A DNA stretch of 64,000 nt from an uncultured Clostridia bacterium (GCA_947589185.1 CANQCK010000006.1:1-64000); one strand, 5' to 3'. Counted from the stretch's first letter, positions 35,303-43,997 are shown. The notes: generated by a model not told the origin, from the letters alone. Program-made: numbers and translations.

Positions 35303-37228
35303 TTACTCTAACTCTGCCCACTCCTCAAGCTTGTTATCAAGAATTTGCTTTTTCTCTTCAAGCTCTATGCACTTTTCTGCACACAATTCATAATCAGCAG
35401 CAATCTCAGGAGCATAAATCTCTTCCTCAAGCTGTGAAATTGACTGCTCAAGAGATTCAATTTCAGTTTCCAGTTCTTTGATACGCTGTTTTTTCTTTAC
35501 GTCGGCGGCACGCTGCTCTTTAGTTCGGTATTGCTTTTGTTTAGAATTCCGCTTAACTCTTTCGTTCTCATAATTATCATTTTCATAGCTTTTTGACTCA
35601 TTTGCCTTTTGCTCACGATAGCCGTCATAGTTTCCGTTATACGACTTAACTCCGCTCTCTGTGACTTCAATAATTCTTGTAGACAGCCTGTTAAGCAGAT
35701 ACCTGTCGTGGGAAACAAGAATAATCGTACCCTCATATTCCAATAAAGCCTGCTCTAAGACCTCTTTAGTCAGTAAATCCAAATGATTAGTCGGCTCGTC
35801 AAGAATTAAAACGTTTGCCCTTTTAAGCGTTAAAATTGCAAAACACAGCTTTGCACGCTCTCCCCCTGAAAGCACCCCTACCTGCTTGAACACATCGTCA
35901 CCTGTCAAAAGAACGCTTCCTAAAACCTTTCTTACTTGCTCGTCAGTCATTCTCGGGAAGAGTTTATGAACCTCGTCAATAACGGTATTGTTCTTGTCAA
36001 GCGTCGTATTCTCCTGTTCAAAATAAGCTGATTTAACGTTGTTTGCCCATTCAATACTGCCCTTGCTGTGCTTATTTATTCCCTGAACAAGTCTGAGTAT
36101 TGAAGTCTTGCCTATACCGTTTCTGCCGATAATAGATACCTTTTCTCTTCTCTTGACCTCAAAACTGAAGCTGTCAAGCAAAGTTTTTTTGCCCTCTCCC
36201 TCACCGACCGTCAGATCGCAGTTTTTAACGGTAAGAATATCCTTTGTCGGTTCGTAATCATATTCAAGCCTGATTTTCGGAGGCTTTACATAATTTATCG
36301 GTTTTTCGATACGCTCTATTTTATCAAGCATATGCTGTCTGCTTTTCGCCATATTGGCAGTAGACGCCCGTACCTTGTTTTTAGCTATATAATCCTCCAG
36401 CTTTGCAATTTCTCTCTGCTGAATTTCATATGCCTTGTTCTGACGCTCAAGATTCATCTCTCTTTGAGCCACATAAGATGAATAGTTACCCTTATAAATA
36501 GTCAGTCGTTTATTTTCTATTTCAAATATTTTTGTGCAGAGCTTGTTAAGAAAATATCTGTCGTGCGAAACTATTATTATTGCTCCTTTATAGCCTTTTA
36601 AATAATCTTCAAGCCATGCAAGAGTGTCAAGATCAAGATGGTTTGTCGGCTCGTCCAGAATAAGCAGATCAGGTTCCTCTAAAAGCAGCTTTGCCATTGC
36701 AAGACGTGTCTTTTCTCCACCGGAAAGATTGTCTATTATCCTGTCTGTATCAAAATCTCTGAAACCCATTCCGTTTAACACTGTTGATATTTTTACATCT
36801 ATCCGATAACCGTCATTGGCTTCAAAATAGCTCGAAAGCTCTGAATATTCATCTGACAGCTCTTTTTTTGTATTTTCATTGCTTAAACTGCCCATACTCT
36901 TTTCAAGCTCTTTCATTCTATTATAGGCATTAAGAAGTTTTTCGAACGGCTTCTTCATCTCGTCTTCTATAGTATTATTGCTCTCTAAACCGCTGTTCTG
37001 TGCCAAAAATCCTATGGTAACTTTGTTTGCTATACTCATTATACCCTTTCCGTCAGGAGTTTTGTCAAAGTTTTCATAACCCATAATGATTTTCAAAAGT
37101 GTGGATTTTCCGCAGCCGTTGTGACCTACTAAACCTATAACATCTTTGTCCTCGACCGTAAAATTTATATCTGAAAGCAGAACCTCTCCGCCAAAGTATT
37201 TATATAAGTTTTCACAATTAATAAGCAT
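35303..37228 (-). CDS. ABC-F family ATPase (translation factor or antibiotic-resistance type)
   Basis: 641 aa with two ABC domains in one chain and no membrane part. The first has GHNGCGKSTLLK and LSGGEKTRLAMAKLLLEEPDLLILDEPTNHLD. The second has GRNGIGKTSILRLV and LSGGERAKLCFAILTLKRANVLILDEPTNHLD. A linker of charged helices (the P-site tRNA-interaction motif region) lies between them. A C-terminal coiled coil runs from about 560 to the end. ABC-F proteins act on ribosomes with stalled or antibiotic-bound states. The length and C-terminal extension suit the Uup/YdiF-like group, but resistance function cannot be read from sequence. The start is ATG 37228 with GGAG 7 nt before. Confidence 0.93.
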   Translation of the reverse strand: MLINCENLYKYFGGEVLLSDINFTVEDKDVIGLVGHNGCGKSTLLKIIMGYENFDKTPDGKGIMSIANKVTIGFLAQNSGLESNNTIEDEMKKPFEKLLNAYNRMKELEKSMGSLSNENTKKELSDEYSELSSYFEANDGYRIDVKISTVLNGMGFRDFDTDRIIDNLSGGEKTRLAMAKLLLEEPDLLILDEPTNHLDLDTLAWLEDYLKGYKGAIIIVSHDRYFLNKLCTKIFEIENKRLTIYKGNYSSYVAQREMNLERQNKAYEIQQREIAKLEDYIAKNKVRASTANMAKSRQHMLDKIERIEKPINYVKPPKIRLEYDYEPTKDILTVKNCDLTVGEGEGKKTLLDSFSFEVKRREKVSIIGRNGIGKTSILRLVQGINKHSKGSIEWANNVKSAYFEQENTTLDKNNTVIDEVHKLFPRMTDEQVRKVLGSVLLTGDDVFKQVGVLSGGERAKLCFAILTLKRANVLILDEPTNHLDLLTKEVLEQALLEYEGTIILVSHDRYLLNRLSTRIIEVTESGVKSYNGNYDGYREQKANESKSYENDNYENERVKRNSKQKQYRTKEQRAADVKKKQRIKELETEIESLEQSISQLEEEIYAPEIAADYELCAEKCIELEEKKQILDNKLEEWAELE

Positions 37229-37281
37229 AAATGTTCTCCGTATACCATTTTTCAAAGTATTTCTCTGCAATCTCAACTAAT

Positions 37282-37310
37282 ATAATAATATACTTCGGGG
37301 AAAATATCAA
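37282..37310 (-). promoter_or_regulatory. ABC-F gene promoter
   Basis: On the minus strand TTGATA (37310-37305) and TATTAT (37287-37282) have a 17-bp spacer. It is back to back with the promoter of the SGNH gene. Confidence 0.6.
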
Positions 37311-37317
37311 TATGAAG

Positions 37318-37346
37318 TTGCCTTGTAAATACTTTTTATGTATAAT
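37318..37346 (+). promoter_or_regulatory. SGNH hydrolase gene promoter
   Basis: TTGCCT (37318-37323) and a perfect TATAAT (37341-37346) have a 17-bp spacer. The leader is about 65 nt. The two -35 boxes of the divergent promoters are only 7 bp apart. Confidence 0.6.
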
Positions 37347-37417
37347 ATATTTAACATATAATTTCTAAATAGGTATGAGTTTAATTTTATATAACCCAGG
37401 AAAGCAAAATTTAAGGA

Positions 37418-38488
37418 ATGGTGATTAAAATTAAAAATAAAATATTTTCATTCATCTGCGTTCTTTTAACCTTGACTTCAACTTTTTCAGTCAGTGTTAT
37501 CAATGTCTTTGCAGAGCAGACAACAAAGATGGTCAAGGTTTCTGCTCCTCAATGTATGCTTGTGCTCGGTGATTCGATTTCCACCGGCTTCGGTCTTACT
37601 AATTATAAATCGGGCAACAACTATAACACACAGTCTTATGCAAATCTTCTTGCGAAAAAGTACAAGCTGTCTCAAAACAAAGATTATTACAATTATGCAA
37701 TAGACGGTCAGACATCCATAGAACTGTATTCAAGAGTTAAATCGGGAAATTACAATGAAGATATAAAAAAATCCGATCTTATATTGATCTCCATTGGCGG
37801 AAATGACCTTCTCAGTGCACTTTTTGAATTTATAAGCGGTACTATAGGAACAAATCTTACAGGAGAAGAATCATCAGTTGATTTTGATTTTACCGATCCT
37901 GATATTTTAACCAAGCTCAACAAAATGGTTCAGACTATAAACAATAATATAACCAAACTAAAAGGCAACTTAATAGGTATTACTGACAAAATACATGAAT
38001 TAAATTCTGATGCAGAGGTTGTTTTTCAAACGGTTTATAACCCCTTAGACGGTCTGAAAATAGAAATACCAAGTCTTATCACAGACGTTTTCGTTTCAAG
38101 AATAGAAGAGGTAAACCGCATAATAAATATGAATTCCCAAACTGACGATAACAAGCAAAGGTATAACGTCGCCGACGTATACACCAGCTTTTCAGGCAAG
38201 TCTACAGAGCTTACTAATATAGGCAAAACAGATATTCACCCCAATGCAAAGGGTCATAAAAAAATAAGCGAGTGCATTGACGCAATAGTTGTTGAAAAGA
38301 CCTTTTATGCAAGCGTCACTGTGAATGAAAACGTTCCTAAAGAAAAGAATACATCAAGAGCAGCAAAGTCTCCTCTATTTGCTCCTGTGATTATTATGGT
38401 AACAATAGTTCTGTTTGTCGCCGCAGGAGCGTTTATCGTAATACTCAGAAAAAGAAAAAGAAAAGAGTTTCATTTAAGACGGTATTGA
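37418..38488 (+). CDS. SGNH/GDSL-family lipase or esterase, membrane-anchored
   Basis: 356 aa. A signal peptide covers residues 1-32 (ending SVINVFAEQ). The SGNH block I with the nucleophile Ser is in LVLGDSISTGFGL. Block III is ISIGGNDLLS, and block V is TDIHPNAKGHKK with the catalytic Asp/His. After the domain come a short linker, a transmembrane helix (about 320-345, IIMVTIVLFVAAGAFIVIL) and an RKRKRK tail, so it is anchored with the catalytic part outside. It is probably a carbohydrate- or lipid-ester hydrolase; the substrate is unknown. The start is uncertain: AAGGA directly abuts the ATG, and GTG 37421 is an alternative. Confidence 0.9.
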   Translation: MVIKIKNKIFSFICVLLTLTSTFSVSVINVFAEQTTKMVKVSAPQCMLVLGDSISTGFGLTNYKSGNNYNTQSYANLLAKKYKLSQNKDYYNYAIDGQTSIELYSRVKSGNYNEDIKKSDLILISIGGNDLLSALFEFISGTIGTNLTGEESSVDFDFTDPDILTKLNKMVQTINNNITKLKGNLIGITDKIHELNSDAEVVFQTVYNPLDGLKIEIPSLITDVFVSRIEEVNRIINMNSQTDDNKQRYNVADVYTSFSGKSTELTNIGKTDIHPNAKGHKKISECIDAIVVEKTFYASVTVNENVPKEKNTSRAAKSPLFAPVIIMVTIVLFVAAGAFIVILRKRKRKEFHLRRY

Positions 38489-38516
38489 TATAAAAACTGA
38501 AAAAGACATCTAGCAA

Positions 38517-38552
38517 CGGCATACAAGCAACGGTTTGTATGCCTTATTTTTT
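38517..38552 (+). terminator. Terminator of the SGNH gene
   Basis: GGCATACAA (38517-38525) and TTGTATGCC (38534-38542) form a 9-bp stem followed by TTATTTTTTT. Confidence 0.9.
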
Positions 38553-38672
38553 TGACGAATTCATATCCCTTCAGTTTCACAGAAATAAATCTTATGGAAT
38601 ACTATAACATAACGGCTATGTTCTGTGGCATTGAACGCAAATAGCATTTTCAAAGTCAGCGAGGTGAATGGC

Positions 38673-39242
38673 TTGAGGATCATTCGTATATCGAATAACA
38701 CAATAAAAATAGCTCTTACGCAAAACGATTTAGTTATGCTTGAGATAGACTTTTCAAAGTGCGACCGTAATTCTCCCGAAGCAAAAAAGCTGGTAAACAT
38801 TCTTCTCAACATATTGAAAAGAAGCGGGATTTACGACATCGGAAACAAAATATACGTTGAGATTTTTGAAGAATTCACAGGCGGCTGCGTTGTATATATA
38901 ACAAGAAAAGAAAACTACAAAAAATCTGGTAAAGATAATTCTCACCTTATGTACCACGTAATGTTTCAAACCGACAGTATAAAAGAACTTATTGATCTCA
39001 GCTCAAGACTTAAAAACGAAATAGGTATAATTATAAAATCAAGCGTACTCTATTTCTCAGATAATATATACAGACTGTTGATTTCCTTTCCGAAGTCATA
39101 TATCAGACAGGCTGCGAAATCATTAAAAAAAATAAAATGCTACAGTTCAAACGACCGCCTTGTTATTGAGCAAACAAAAGAGCATTACGATTTATTAATA
39201 AACAGTAATGCTCTGAGTAAAATTTGCGAATTGTATCAGTAG
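38673..39242 (+). CDS. MecA-like adaptor protein, TTG start
   Basis: 189 aa. The N-terminal IIRISNNTIKIALTQNDLVMLEIDF and the C-terminal part with RLLISFPKSYIRQAAKSLKK match the MecA/YpbH adaptor family. Those proteins deliver ComK and other proteins to ClpC for degradation and tune competence. It is shorter than Bacillus MecA (218 aa), with a shortened linker. The start is TTG at 38673, because GAGGTG lies 6 nt before it and family members begin MRIERIS-like. An in-frame ATG at 38625 has no SD. Its stop codon is one base from the stop of the convergent rpe gene. Confidence 0.8.
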   Translation: MRIIRISNNTIKIALTQNDLVMLEIDFSKCDRNSPEAKKLVNILLNILKRSGIYDIGNKIYVEIFEEFTGGCVVYITRKENYKKSGKDNSHLMYHVMFQTDSIKELIDLSSRLKNEIGIIIKSSVLYFSDNIYRLLISFPKSYIRQAAKSLKKIKCYSSNDRLVIEQTKEHYDLLINSNALSKICELYQ

Positions 39243-39243
39243 A

Positions 39244-39897
39244 CTATTTAAGCGATTCAACCGCTTTTACCATATCATCAGCTTTGAACAAATATGTTCC
39301 CGCAACAAGTATGTTTGCACCGTTTTTCTTGACTCCACTACACGTTTTATCAGTAATTCCGCCGTCCACCTGAATATCAATATCCAGTCCCAACTCATCT
39401 GCTTTCTGACGGATTTCCTTTATCTTTTCCAAAGTAAACGCCAAAAATCCCTGACCGCCGAATCCCGGCTCAACGGTCATAACAAGAACCATATCTATCA
39501 TATCAAGATACTCAAAAACTTCCGAAGCAGGAGTGTTCGGCTTTATGGAAATCCCAGCCTTACAGCCGTACTTTTTACATAATTCAATGCACTTTTTTAC
39601 ATCTTTTGCCGCCTCTAAGTGAAAGGTTATAATATCAGCACCGCACCTTGCAAATTCGGCAATATAGTTTTCAGGGTCGGTTATCATAAGATGAACGTCA
39701 AAAGGCAGATAGGTTTTTGTCTTTGCCGATTTAAGCACAGGAATTCCGAAACTTATGTTGTCTACAAAAACCCCGTCCATCACATCAAAGTGAACATAAT
39801 CAACATTCGCCTTTTCTAACCTCTTTAGCTCACTTTCTATGTTTGCCAAGTCGCAGCCTAAAATAGATGCCGAGACCAATATATTTTTTCCTGTCAT
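39244..39897 (-). CDS. rpe: Ribulose-phosphate 3-epimerase
   Basis: 217 aa TIM barrel interconverting ribulose-5-P and xylulose-5-P. Diagnostic blocks: SASILGCDLANIESEL, YVHFDVMDGVFVDNISFG, DVHLMITDPE, VLVMTVEPGFGGQGF, and DIQVDGGITDKT. The start is ATG 39897 with AAAGGAAG upstream; the TTG at 39918 is an unlikely start. No linked pentose-phosphate genes are nearby. The rsgA-rpe pairing common in Firmicutes is absent; a kinase gene lies 30 bp upstream. Confidence 0.96.
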   Translation of the reverse strand: MTGKNILVSASILGCDLANIESELKRLEKANVDYVHFDVMDGVFVDNISFGIPVLKSAKTKTYLPFDVHLMITDPENYIAEFARCGADIITFHLEAAKDVKKCIELCKKYGCKAGISIKPNTPASEVFEYLDMIDMVLVMTVEPGFGGQGFLAFTLEKIKEIRQKADELGLDIDIQVDGGITDKTCSGVKKNGANILVAGTYLFKADDMVKAVESLK

Positions 39898-39927
39898 AAA
39901 TTTAACACTTCCTTTCAAAGCTTAAAT

Positions 39928-40845
39928 CTAGTATTTAAGCTCACTTCCCCCGTAAAACTCCCTTACGACCGAATCCTTAGCCACCTGACAGTCACCCAGT
40001 GAATCTATCTGATTAAACATTTTTTCAATTGACTCAAATTTATGATAATCAGGATAGGTGTTTTTAATATTCAAAAGCATCGGCATAAGATAGTCCTTAT
40101 ACACGGAAAGCTCGTATCCTATGAATGTATCTATCTCAAAATGAGAGCGTTCTTTAAATGGCATTATATAAAGATTCTCTCCACGCTCGACGCTTTTAAA
40201 ATGATCAAGAACAGTCTCAATACTTCTGGCACGAAACTGCGTATCACGGATAATACGTCTAATAAGCCTTATTTTCGACGGATGGAACGAAACGCCGTCT
40301 TTATCAATTATTCTGGTTCTGACGCTTACATATATATTGTTTGAATAATCATCGTTATCTCCTGTCACATCAGGATTAAGTGCGTGAATTCCCTCAACAA
40401 CAACTATCTCGTTTTTCTTTCTTTTGTATCTTTCTTTTAAAACCCTGCTCTGTGTTTTAAAATTAAAGTCAGGCAGAATTACTTCTTTACATTCAGAAAT
40501 AGCCTCAAGCTGTTCCTTTAAAAACGGAATGTCAATTCTTTCGGGAGCTTCATAATCAACATTTTCACAATCTTCGTCAAGCGGAAAAAAATAATCGTCG
40601 AGCGATAATGTTTTTGTAGGGTGTCCTAAATTCTCAAGCAGCCTTTCCAGTCGTAATGCGGTAGTGGTCTTACCTGATCCCGACGGACCTGAAAGAAGTA
40701 TGATCGGTCTGTCAAAGGAACGGTCGCTTATTGCAGACGCTGCCTCTAAAAGCTGTGAATCATATTCTCTTTCACATTCACTTATATATTTGGTTCTGTC
40801 GGTTCGCAAATTCAAATTTATCTTATCGACCGAAATCTTATTCAT
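39928..40845 (-). CDS. Uridine kinase/phosphoribulokinase-like nucleoside kinase
   Basis: 305 aa. Walker A is ILLSGPSGSGKTTTALRL. The uridine kinase-type segment LSLDDYFFPLDEDCENVDYEAPERID carries the catalytic DDYF. Then come EIVVVEGIHALNPD (Walker B) and RLIRRIIRDTQFRARS. In many Clostridia this family carries an N-terminal TGS-like part that is absent here, so it is the shorter nucleoside kinase form. It likely phosphorylates uridine or a related nucleoside. It is 30 bp upstream of rpe on the same strand. Confidence 0.85.
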   Translation of the reverse strand: MNKISVDKINLNLRTDRTKYISECEREYDSQLLEAASAISDRSFDRPIILLSGPSGSGKTTTALRLERLLENLGHPTKTLSLDDYFFPLDEDCENVDYEAPERIDIPFLKEQLEAISECKEVILPDFNFKTQSRVLKERYKRKKNEIVVVEGIHALNPDVTGDNDDYSNNIYVSVRTRIIDKDGVSFHPSKIRLIRRIIRDTQFRARSIETVLDHFKSVERGENLYIMPFKERSHFEIDTFIGYELSVYKDYLMPMLLNIKNTYPDYHKFESIEKMFNQIDSLGDCQVAKDSVVREFYGGSELKY

Positions 40846-40962
40846 ACTTATCTCCGTTTCTTACTTGGAAATTTCATCTTTAAACTAATCTATTCAAAAT
40901 ACGGTAAAAGCATAGAATTCTATTATTTAGTATAACATCATTTTTACTCTTTTTCAATATTA

Positions 40963-40989
40963 ACACAATAGAAAATATCACATATAATG
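40963..40989 (+). promoter_or_regulatory. Candidate sigma-K-type promoter of dpaAB
   Basis: AC (40963-40964), 16 bp, then CATATAATG (40981-40989) is near the mother-cell sigma-K consensus AC..CATANNNTA with one mismatch. The dpaAB genes are known sigma-K targets, so the expectation guided the search; treat it as tentative. Confidence 0.3.
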
Positions 40990-41045
40990 AACTATCCCTT
41001 ATTTTTATCATTATAACAAATCTTATGCTTGGAGGGCTAACCCTT

Positions 41046-41930
41046 ATGATTAATAATAAAACAATACTGGTGCTTGGCGGTGATTCCCGTCAGACATTTT
41101 TAGCAAAAAGATTAAAAAATAAAGGACATGATGTATACTGCTTCGGCTTTAATCTTTATAATAATTCTGAACTCAAAAGAATATCAAGCCTGGCTGACAT
41201 CAAAGAAAAAATCGACGTTTTAGTGCTTCCAATAATATCAAGCAACGACGACAGAACAGTAAATGCTCCGTTTTATGACGGAGAAATCACTCTTGAAGAA
41301 GCTATTTCCACAATGAAACCGCACAGCATAGTTGTAGGCGGAAACCTTAGCAAAAACCTGCGAACTTTGTTTTTTGAGCACGGGCATTTCTCTGTTGACT
41401 ATTATATCCGAGACGAACTAAAAATAAAAAACTGCATTCCAACAGCGGAAGGTGCTTTATCTATCGCTATTGAAGAAATGCCGTGTACAGTCGCAGGTTC
41501 AAAGGTACTTATAATAGGCTTCGGCAGAGTTGGAAAAGCCTGTGCAAAGCTATTCAAAGCATTAGAAAGCGACGTATCGATTTGTGCAAGGAACCTAAAC
41601 GCATTCGCGTGGGCAGAATTATACGGTTACAAATCAATAGAAATTGATAAAATAGACGTTTATCTATCAGACTTTGATTTGATCATAAACACAGTGCCTG
41701 CCAAAATACTCGGCAAGGAAAAGCTGTCAAAGATAAACAAGAACACTCTTGTTATTGACCTTGCGTCAAAGCCGGGAGGCGTAGACTTTGACAATGCAAG
41801 ACAGCTTGGTCTTAAAACCATATGGGCTCTCAGTCTGCCGGGAAAGGTTGCACCTGTAACATCGGGACAGATAATCGCAGATACTATACTTAACATACTC
41901 GATGAAAGGGGCGACGATCCTTGGCAATAA
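41046..41930 (+). CDS. dpaA: Dipicolinate synthase subunit A
   Basis: 294 aa. With DpaB it converts dihydrodipicolinate to dipicolinic acid, the spore-core chelator. The N-terminal domain begins ILVLGGDSRQTFLAKRLKNKGHDV. The C-terminal Rossmann domain has VLIIGFGRVGKACAKLFKAL, then LVIDLASKPGGVDFDNA and a TIWALSLPGKVAPVTSG tail typical of SpoVFA. The start is ATG 41046 with GGAGGG 9 nt upstream. It overlaps dpaB by 10 nt. Its presence is evidence that the host sporulates by the DpaAB route, in contrast to clostridia that use EtfA. Confidence 0.96.
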   Translation: MINNKTILVLGGDSRQTFLAKRLKNKGHDVYCFGFNLYNNSELKRISSLADIKEKIDVLVLPIISSNDDRTVNAPFYDGEITLEEAISTMKPHSIVVGGNLSKNLRTLFFEHGHFSVDYYIRDELKIKNCIPTAEGALSIAIEEMPCTVAGSKVLIIGFGRVGKACAKLFKALESDVSICARNLNAFAWAELYGYKSIEIDKIDVYLSDFDLIINTVPAKILGKEKLSKINKNTLVIDLASKPGGVDFDNARQLGLKTIWALSLPGKVAPVTSGQIIADTILNILDERGDDPWQ

Positions 41931-42520
41931 ACAAAGACAATATATTCGACGGGCTTAGAGTGGGATTCTGCGTTTGCGGATCCTTTTGCACTTTTGAAAA
42001 AGCATTTTCCTGTGCTTCGCAGCTTGTTCAGATAGGCTGTGAGGTAACTCCGATAATGTCGTTTAATTCCTCAACTATAAACACACGTTTCGGAAAGGCT
42101 TCTGATAATGTTGAATGGCTTGAAAGAATCTGCAAACGAAAAGCTATAGTCACCATTGAAGACGCCGAACCAATAGGACCTAAGAAGATGTTTGACATTA
42201 TCGTAGTAGCACCCTGTACTGCCAATACTCTTGCAAAGCTGAGTTTAGGCATAACCGACACCCCTGTTACAATGGCGTGCAAATCGCATCTGAGAAACTC
42301 AAGACCGGTACTTATTGCAATCTCAACTAACGACGCTCTGTCAGCTAGTGCAAAAAACATAGGAACGCTGCAAAACTACAAAAACTACTATTTCGTTCCC
42401 TATTCACAAGACGACTACATCAACAAGCCGAATTCAATAGTGGCTCACTTTGAGCTTGTACCCGAAGCTATATCATATGCTCTTGAAGGACGTCAAATTC
42501 AACCCGTGTTAAAAAAGTAA
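41921..42520 (+). CDS. dpaB: Dipicolinate synthase subunit B, TTG start
   Basis: 199 aa flavoprotein-like (UbiX/Dfp fold): VGFCVCGSFCTFEKAFS at the N-terminus, then IGPKKMFDIIVVAPCTANTLAKLSLGITDTPVTMACKSHLRNSRPVLIAISTNDALS. This is SpoVFB. The start is TTG 41921, inside the end of dpaA, with an AGGGG SD 9 nt before; this fits coupled translation. A convergent terminator follows at 42538-42572. Confidence 0.96.
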   Translation: MAINKDNIFDGLRVGFCVCGSFCTFEKAFSCASQLVQIGCEVTPIMSFNSSTINTRFGKASDNVEWLERICKRKAIVTIEDAEPIGPKKMFDIIVVAPCTANTLAKLSLGITDTPVTMACKSHLRNSRPVLIAISTNDALSASAKNIGTLQNYKNYYFVPYSQDDYINKPNSIVAHFELVPEAISYALEGRQIQPVLKK

Positions 42521-42537
42521 AAGTAATACAACATAAA

Positions 42538-42572
42538 AAAGCAGCTAAAGGAGAATTTCCCAAAGCTGCTTT
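42538..42572. terminator. Bidirectional terminator between dpaB and nadA
   Basis: AAAGCAGCT (42538-42546) and AGCTGCTTT (42564-42572) form a 9-bp stem, with A-rich and T-rich flanks on either side. It serves both convergent genes. Confidence 0.75.
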
Positions 42573-42577
42573 AAATT

Positions 42578-43498
42578 CTATCCAAGTTCAATCATTCTGT
42601 CGATACATTTTCTTGCTTTTTTCATAGTTCCCTCTTCAAGCTCAATAACCTCTCCGCCTGTTCCTTTACAGCAGTTAAGTACATCGACCAGCGTTGTAGC
42701 TTTCATATTTCTGCAGATTATATTAACACTTAGAGGATAAAATGATTTATCAGGGCACTCAAACTGCAACGTCTCGACAATTGCCTGCTCCGTTCCTATA
42801 ATAAATTCTTCAGCATCTGAAGTCTTGGCAAAATCCATTATTCCCGACGTTGAACCCACATAATCAGCATGCTTTACAACCTCCGGCACGCATTCCGGAT
42901 GAACCAACAGCAGTGCATTCGGATGCTCCGCTTTGGCTTTAAGTGCTTCGCTTTCCGTAATACTTGCATGAACCGGACACCCTCCGTGAAGAAGCTGAAT
43001 ATTTTTGACCTTGACATTATTCTTTACATATGTTCCTAAATTAATATCAGGTATAAACAGAATATTTTCCTCATCAAGTTTATTTACTATCTTCACAGCA
43101 GACGAGGACGTAACACAAACATCACAGACGGTTTTAAGCTCGGTTGTTGTGTTGATATAACAAACAACGCAAAGGTTTCCGTTTTTCTTTTTTATGTATT
43201 CTATTTCGTCCTTTTCAAACTGTTCTGCCATTGGGCAGCCTGCGTTCTTGTTAGACAAAATAACCGTCTTATCAGGAGATAACAGCTTAACAGTTTCAGC
43301 CATAAAACGTACTCCGCACATTATAACCGTCTTATTAGGAACACTTTTAGCCTTAACGCTAAGTGCATAGGAATCACCTACAAAGTCAGCTATTTCAATA
43401 ATTTCTCTTCCCTGATAGCTGTGAGCAAGAATACATATATCCTTTTCCTTTTTTAGCTTCAATATCTCATTCTGAACTTCCGCTATTGTTTTTGCCAT
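42578..43498 (-). CDS. nadA: Quinolinate synthase
   Basis: 306 aa, a [4Fe-4S] enzyme condensing iminoaspartate and dihydroxyacetone phosphate to quinolinate for NAD. Three cluster Cys are in VIMCGVRFMAETV, QLLHGGCPVHASI / VHPECVPEV, and LNCCKGTGGEVI. ILAHSYQGREIIEIADFVGDSYALS and TSSSAVKIV are also diagnostic. The start is ATG 43498 (MAKTIAEVQ), although the frame is open to 43597; the extension reads through the promoter. nadB and nadC are not adjacent, so it stands alone. Confidence 0.96.
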   Translation of the reverse strand: MAKTIAEVQNEILKLKKEKDICILAHSYQGREIIEIADFVGDSYALSVKAKSVPNKTVIMCGVRFMAETVKLLSPDKTVILSNKNAGCPMAEQFEKDEIEYIKKKNGNLCVVCYINTTTELKTVCDVCVTSSSAVKIVNKLDEENILFIPDINLGTYVKNNVKVKNIQLLHGGCPVHASITESEALKAKAEHPNALLLVHPECVPEVVKHADYVGSTSGIMDFAKTSDAEEFIIGTEQAIVETLQFECPDKSFYPLSVNIICRNMKATTLVDVLNCCKGTGGEVIELEEGTMKKARKCIDRMIELG

Positions 43499-43529
43499 AT
43501 TATCACCATTTCTGTGTGAATAAATTATT

Positions 43530-43585
43530 CCTACTGTTATTGTAGGACAGGTATTTATAGTACCATAAATACATAGAGTTGTCAA
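43530..43585 (-). promoter_or_regulatory. nadA promoter with downstream inverted repeat
   Basis: On the minus strand a perfect TTGACA (43585-43580) and TACTAT (43562-43557) have a 17-bp spacer. Just downstream CCTAC (43530-43534) / GTAGG (43542-43546) form an inverted repeat at the start of the transcript, an operator position. NAD genes in Firmicutes are often under NiaR or NrtR control, but I cannot match this site to either. Confidence 0.6.
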
Positions 43586-43675
43586 GGAATCAGACATATT
43601 TGACTCAAGAATAAAAAAATATTTTTATGTTTAAATTAATGTTGTCATAAAAATCAAAATTTTTGTAAAAAACTA

Positions 43676-43704
43676 TTGACAACCCTTTTCTCATTTGTTA
43701 TAAT
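43676..43704 (+). promoter_or_regulatory. tRNA-Lys promoter
   Basis: Perfect TTGACA (43676-43681) and TATAAT (43699-43704) with a 17-bp spacer, 36 bp before the mature tRNA. Confidence 0.85.
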
Positions 43705-43739
43705 TATAAAGCTGCAATTCAAAAAACAGAAAATCTTGT

Positions 43740-43815
43740 GAGTTATTAGCTCAGTTGGCAGAGCATTTGACTTTTAATCAAAGGGTCCGGGGTTCGAATC
43801 CCCGATAGCTCACCA
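43740..43815 (+). tRNA. tRNA-Lys (anticodon TTT)
   Basis: A 76-nt cloverleaf. The acceptor stem GAGTTAT pairs with ATAGCTC (one G-T pair), with discriminator A and an encoded CCA. The D arm is GCTC AGTTGGCA GAGC. The anticodon stem TTTGA/TCAAA encloses CTTTTAA, so the anticodon is TTT (UUU). The T arm is CCGGGGTTCGAATCCCCG. Hairpins and a terminator follow it. Confidence 0.98.
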
Positions 43816-43841
43816 GCAACGGTGAATCTCCGTTGTCATTG

Positions 43842-43876
43842 CCGCCTTTGGGTAGTTTCCCGAAGGCGGTTATTTT
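43842..43876 (+). terminator. tRNA-Lys terminator
   Basis: CCGCCTTTGGG (43842-43852) and CCCGAAGGCGG (43859-43869) form an 11-bp stem with one wobble, followed by TTATTTT. An extra small hairpin CAACGG/CCGTTG lies at 43817-43835. Confidence 0.9.
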
Positions 43877-43912
43877 GTATAACGCAAACTTATACCTATA
43901 GACAAGGTATTT

Positions 43913-43997
43913 AGAAACAAAAGACTAGAAATATAAACTCAATAATAATTATATTCTCTTGCCTATGGCATTTTGTTTCTTATATCTAAAGTTTATA
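43913..43997. other. Two interleaved inverted repeats
   Basis: AGAAACAAAA (43913-43922) pairs with TTTTGTTTCT (43971-43980). TATAAACT (43932-43939) pairs with AGTTTATA (43990-43997). The 5' arm of the second lies inside the first and its 3' arm outside, so both together make a pseudoknot. It lies between the tRNA terminator and the ttcA promoter. In AT-rich DNA chance is possible. Confidence 0.35.
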
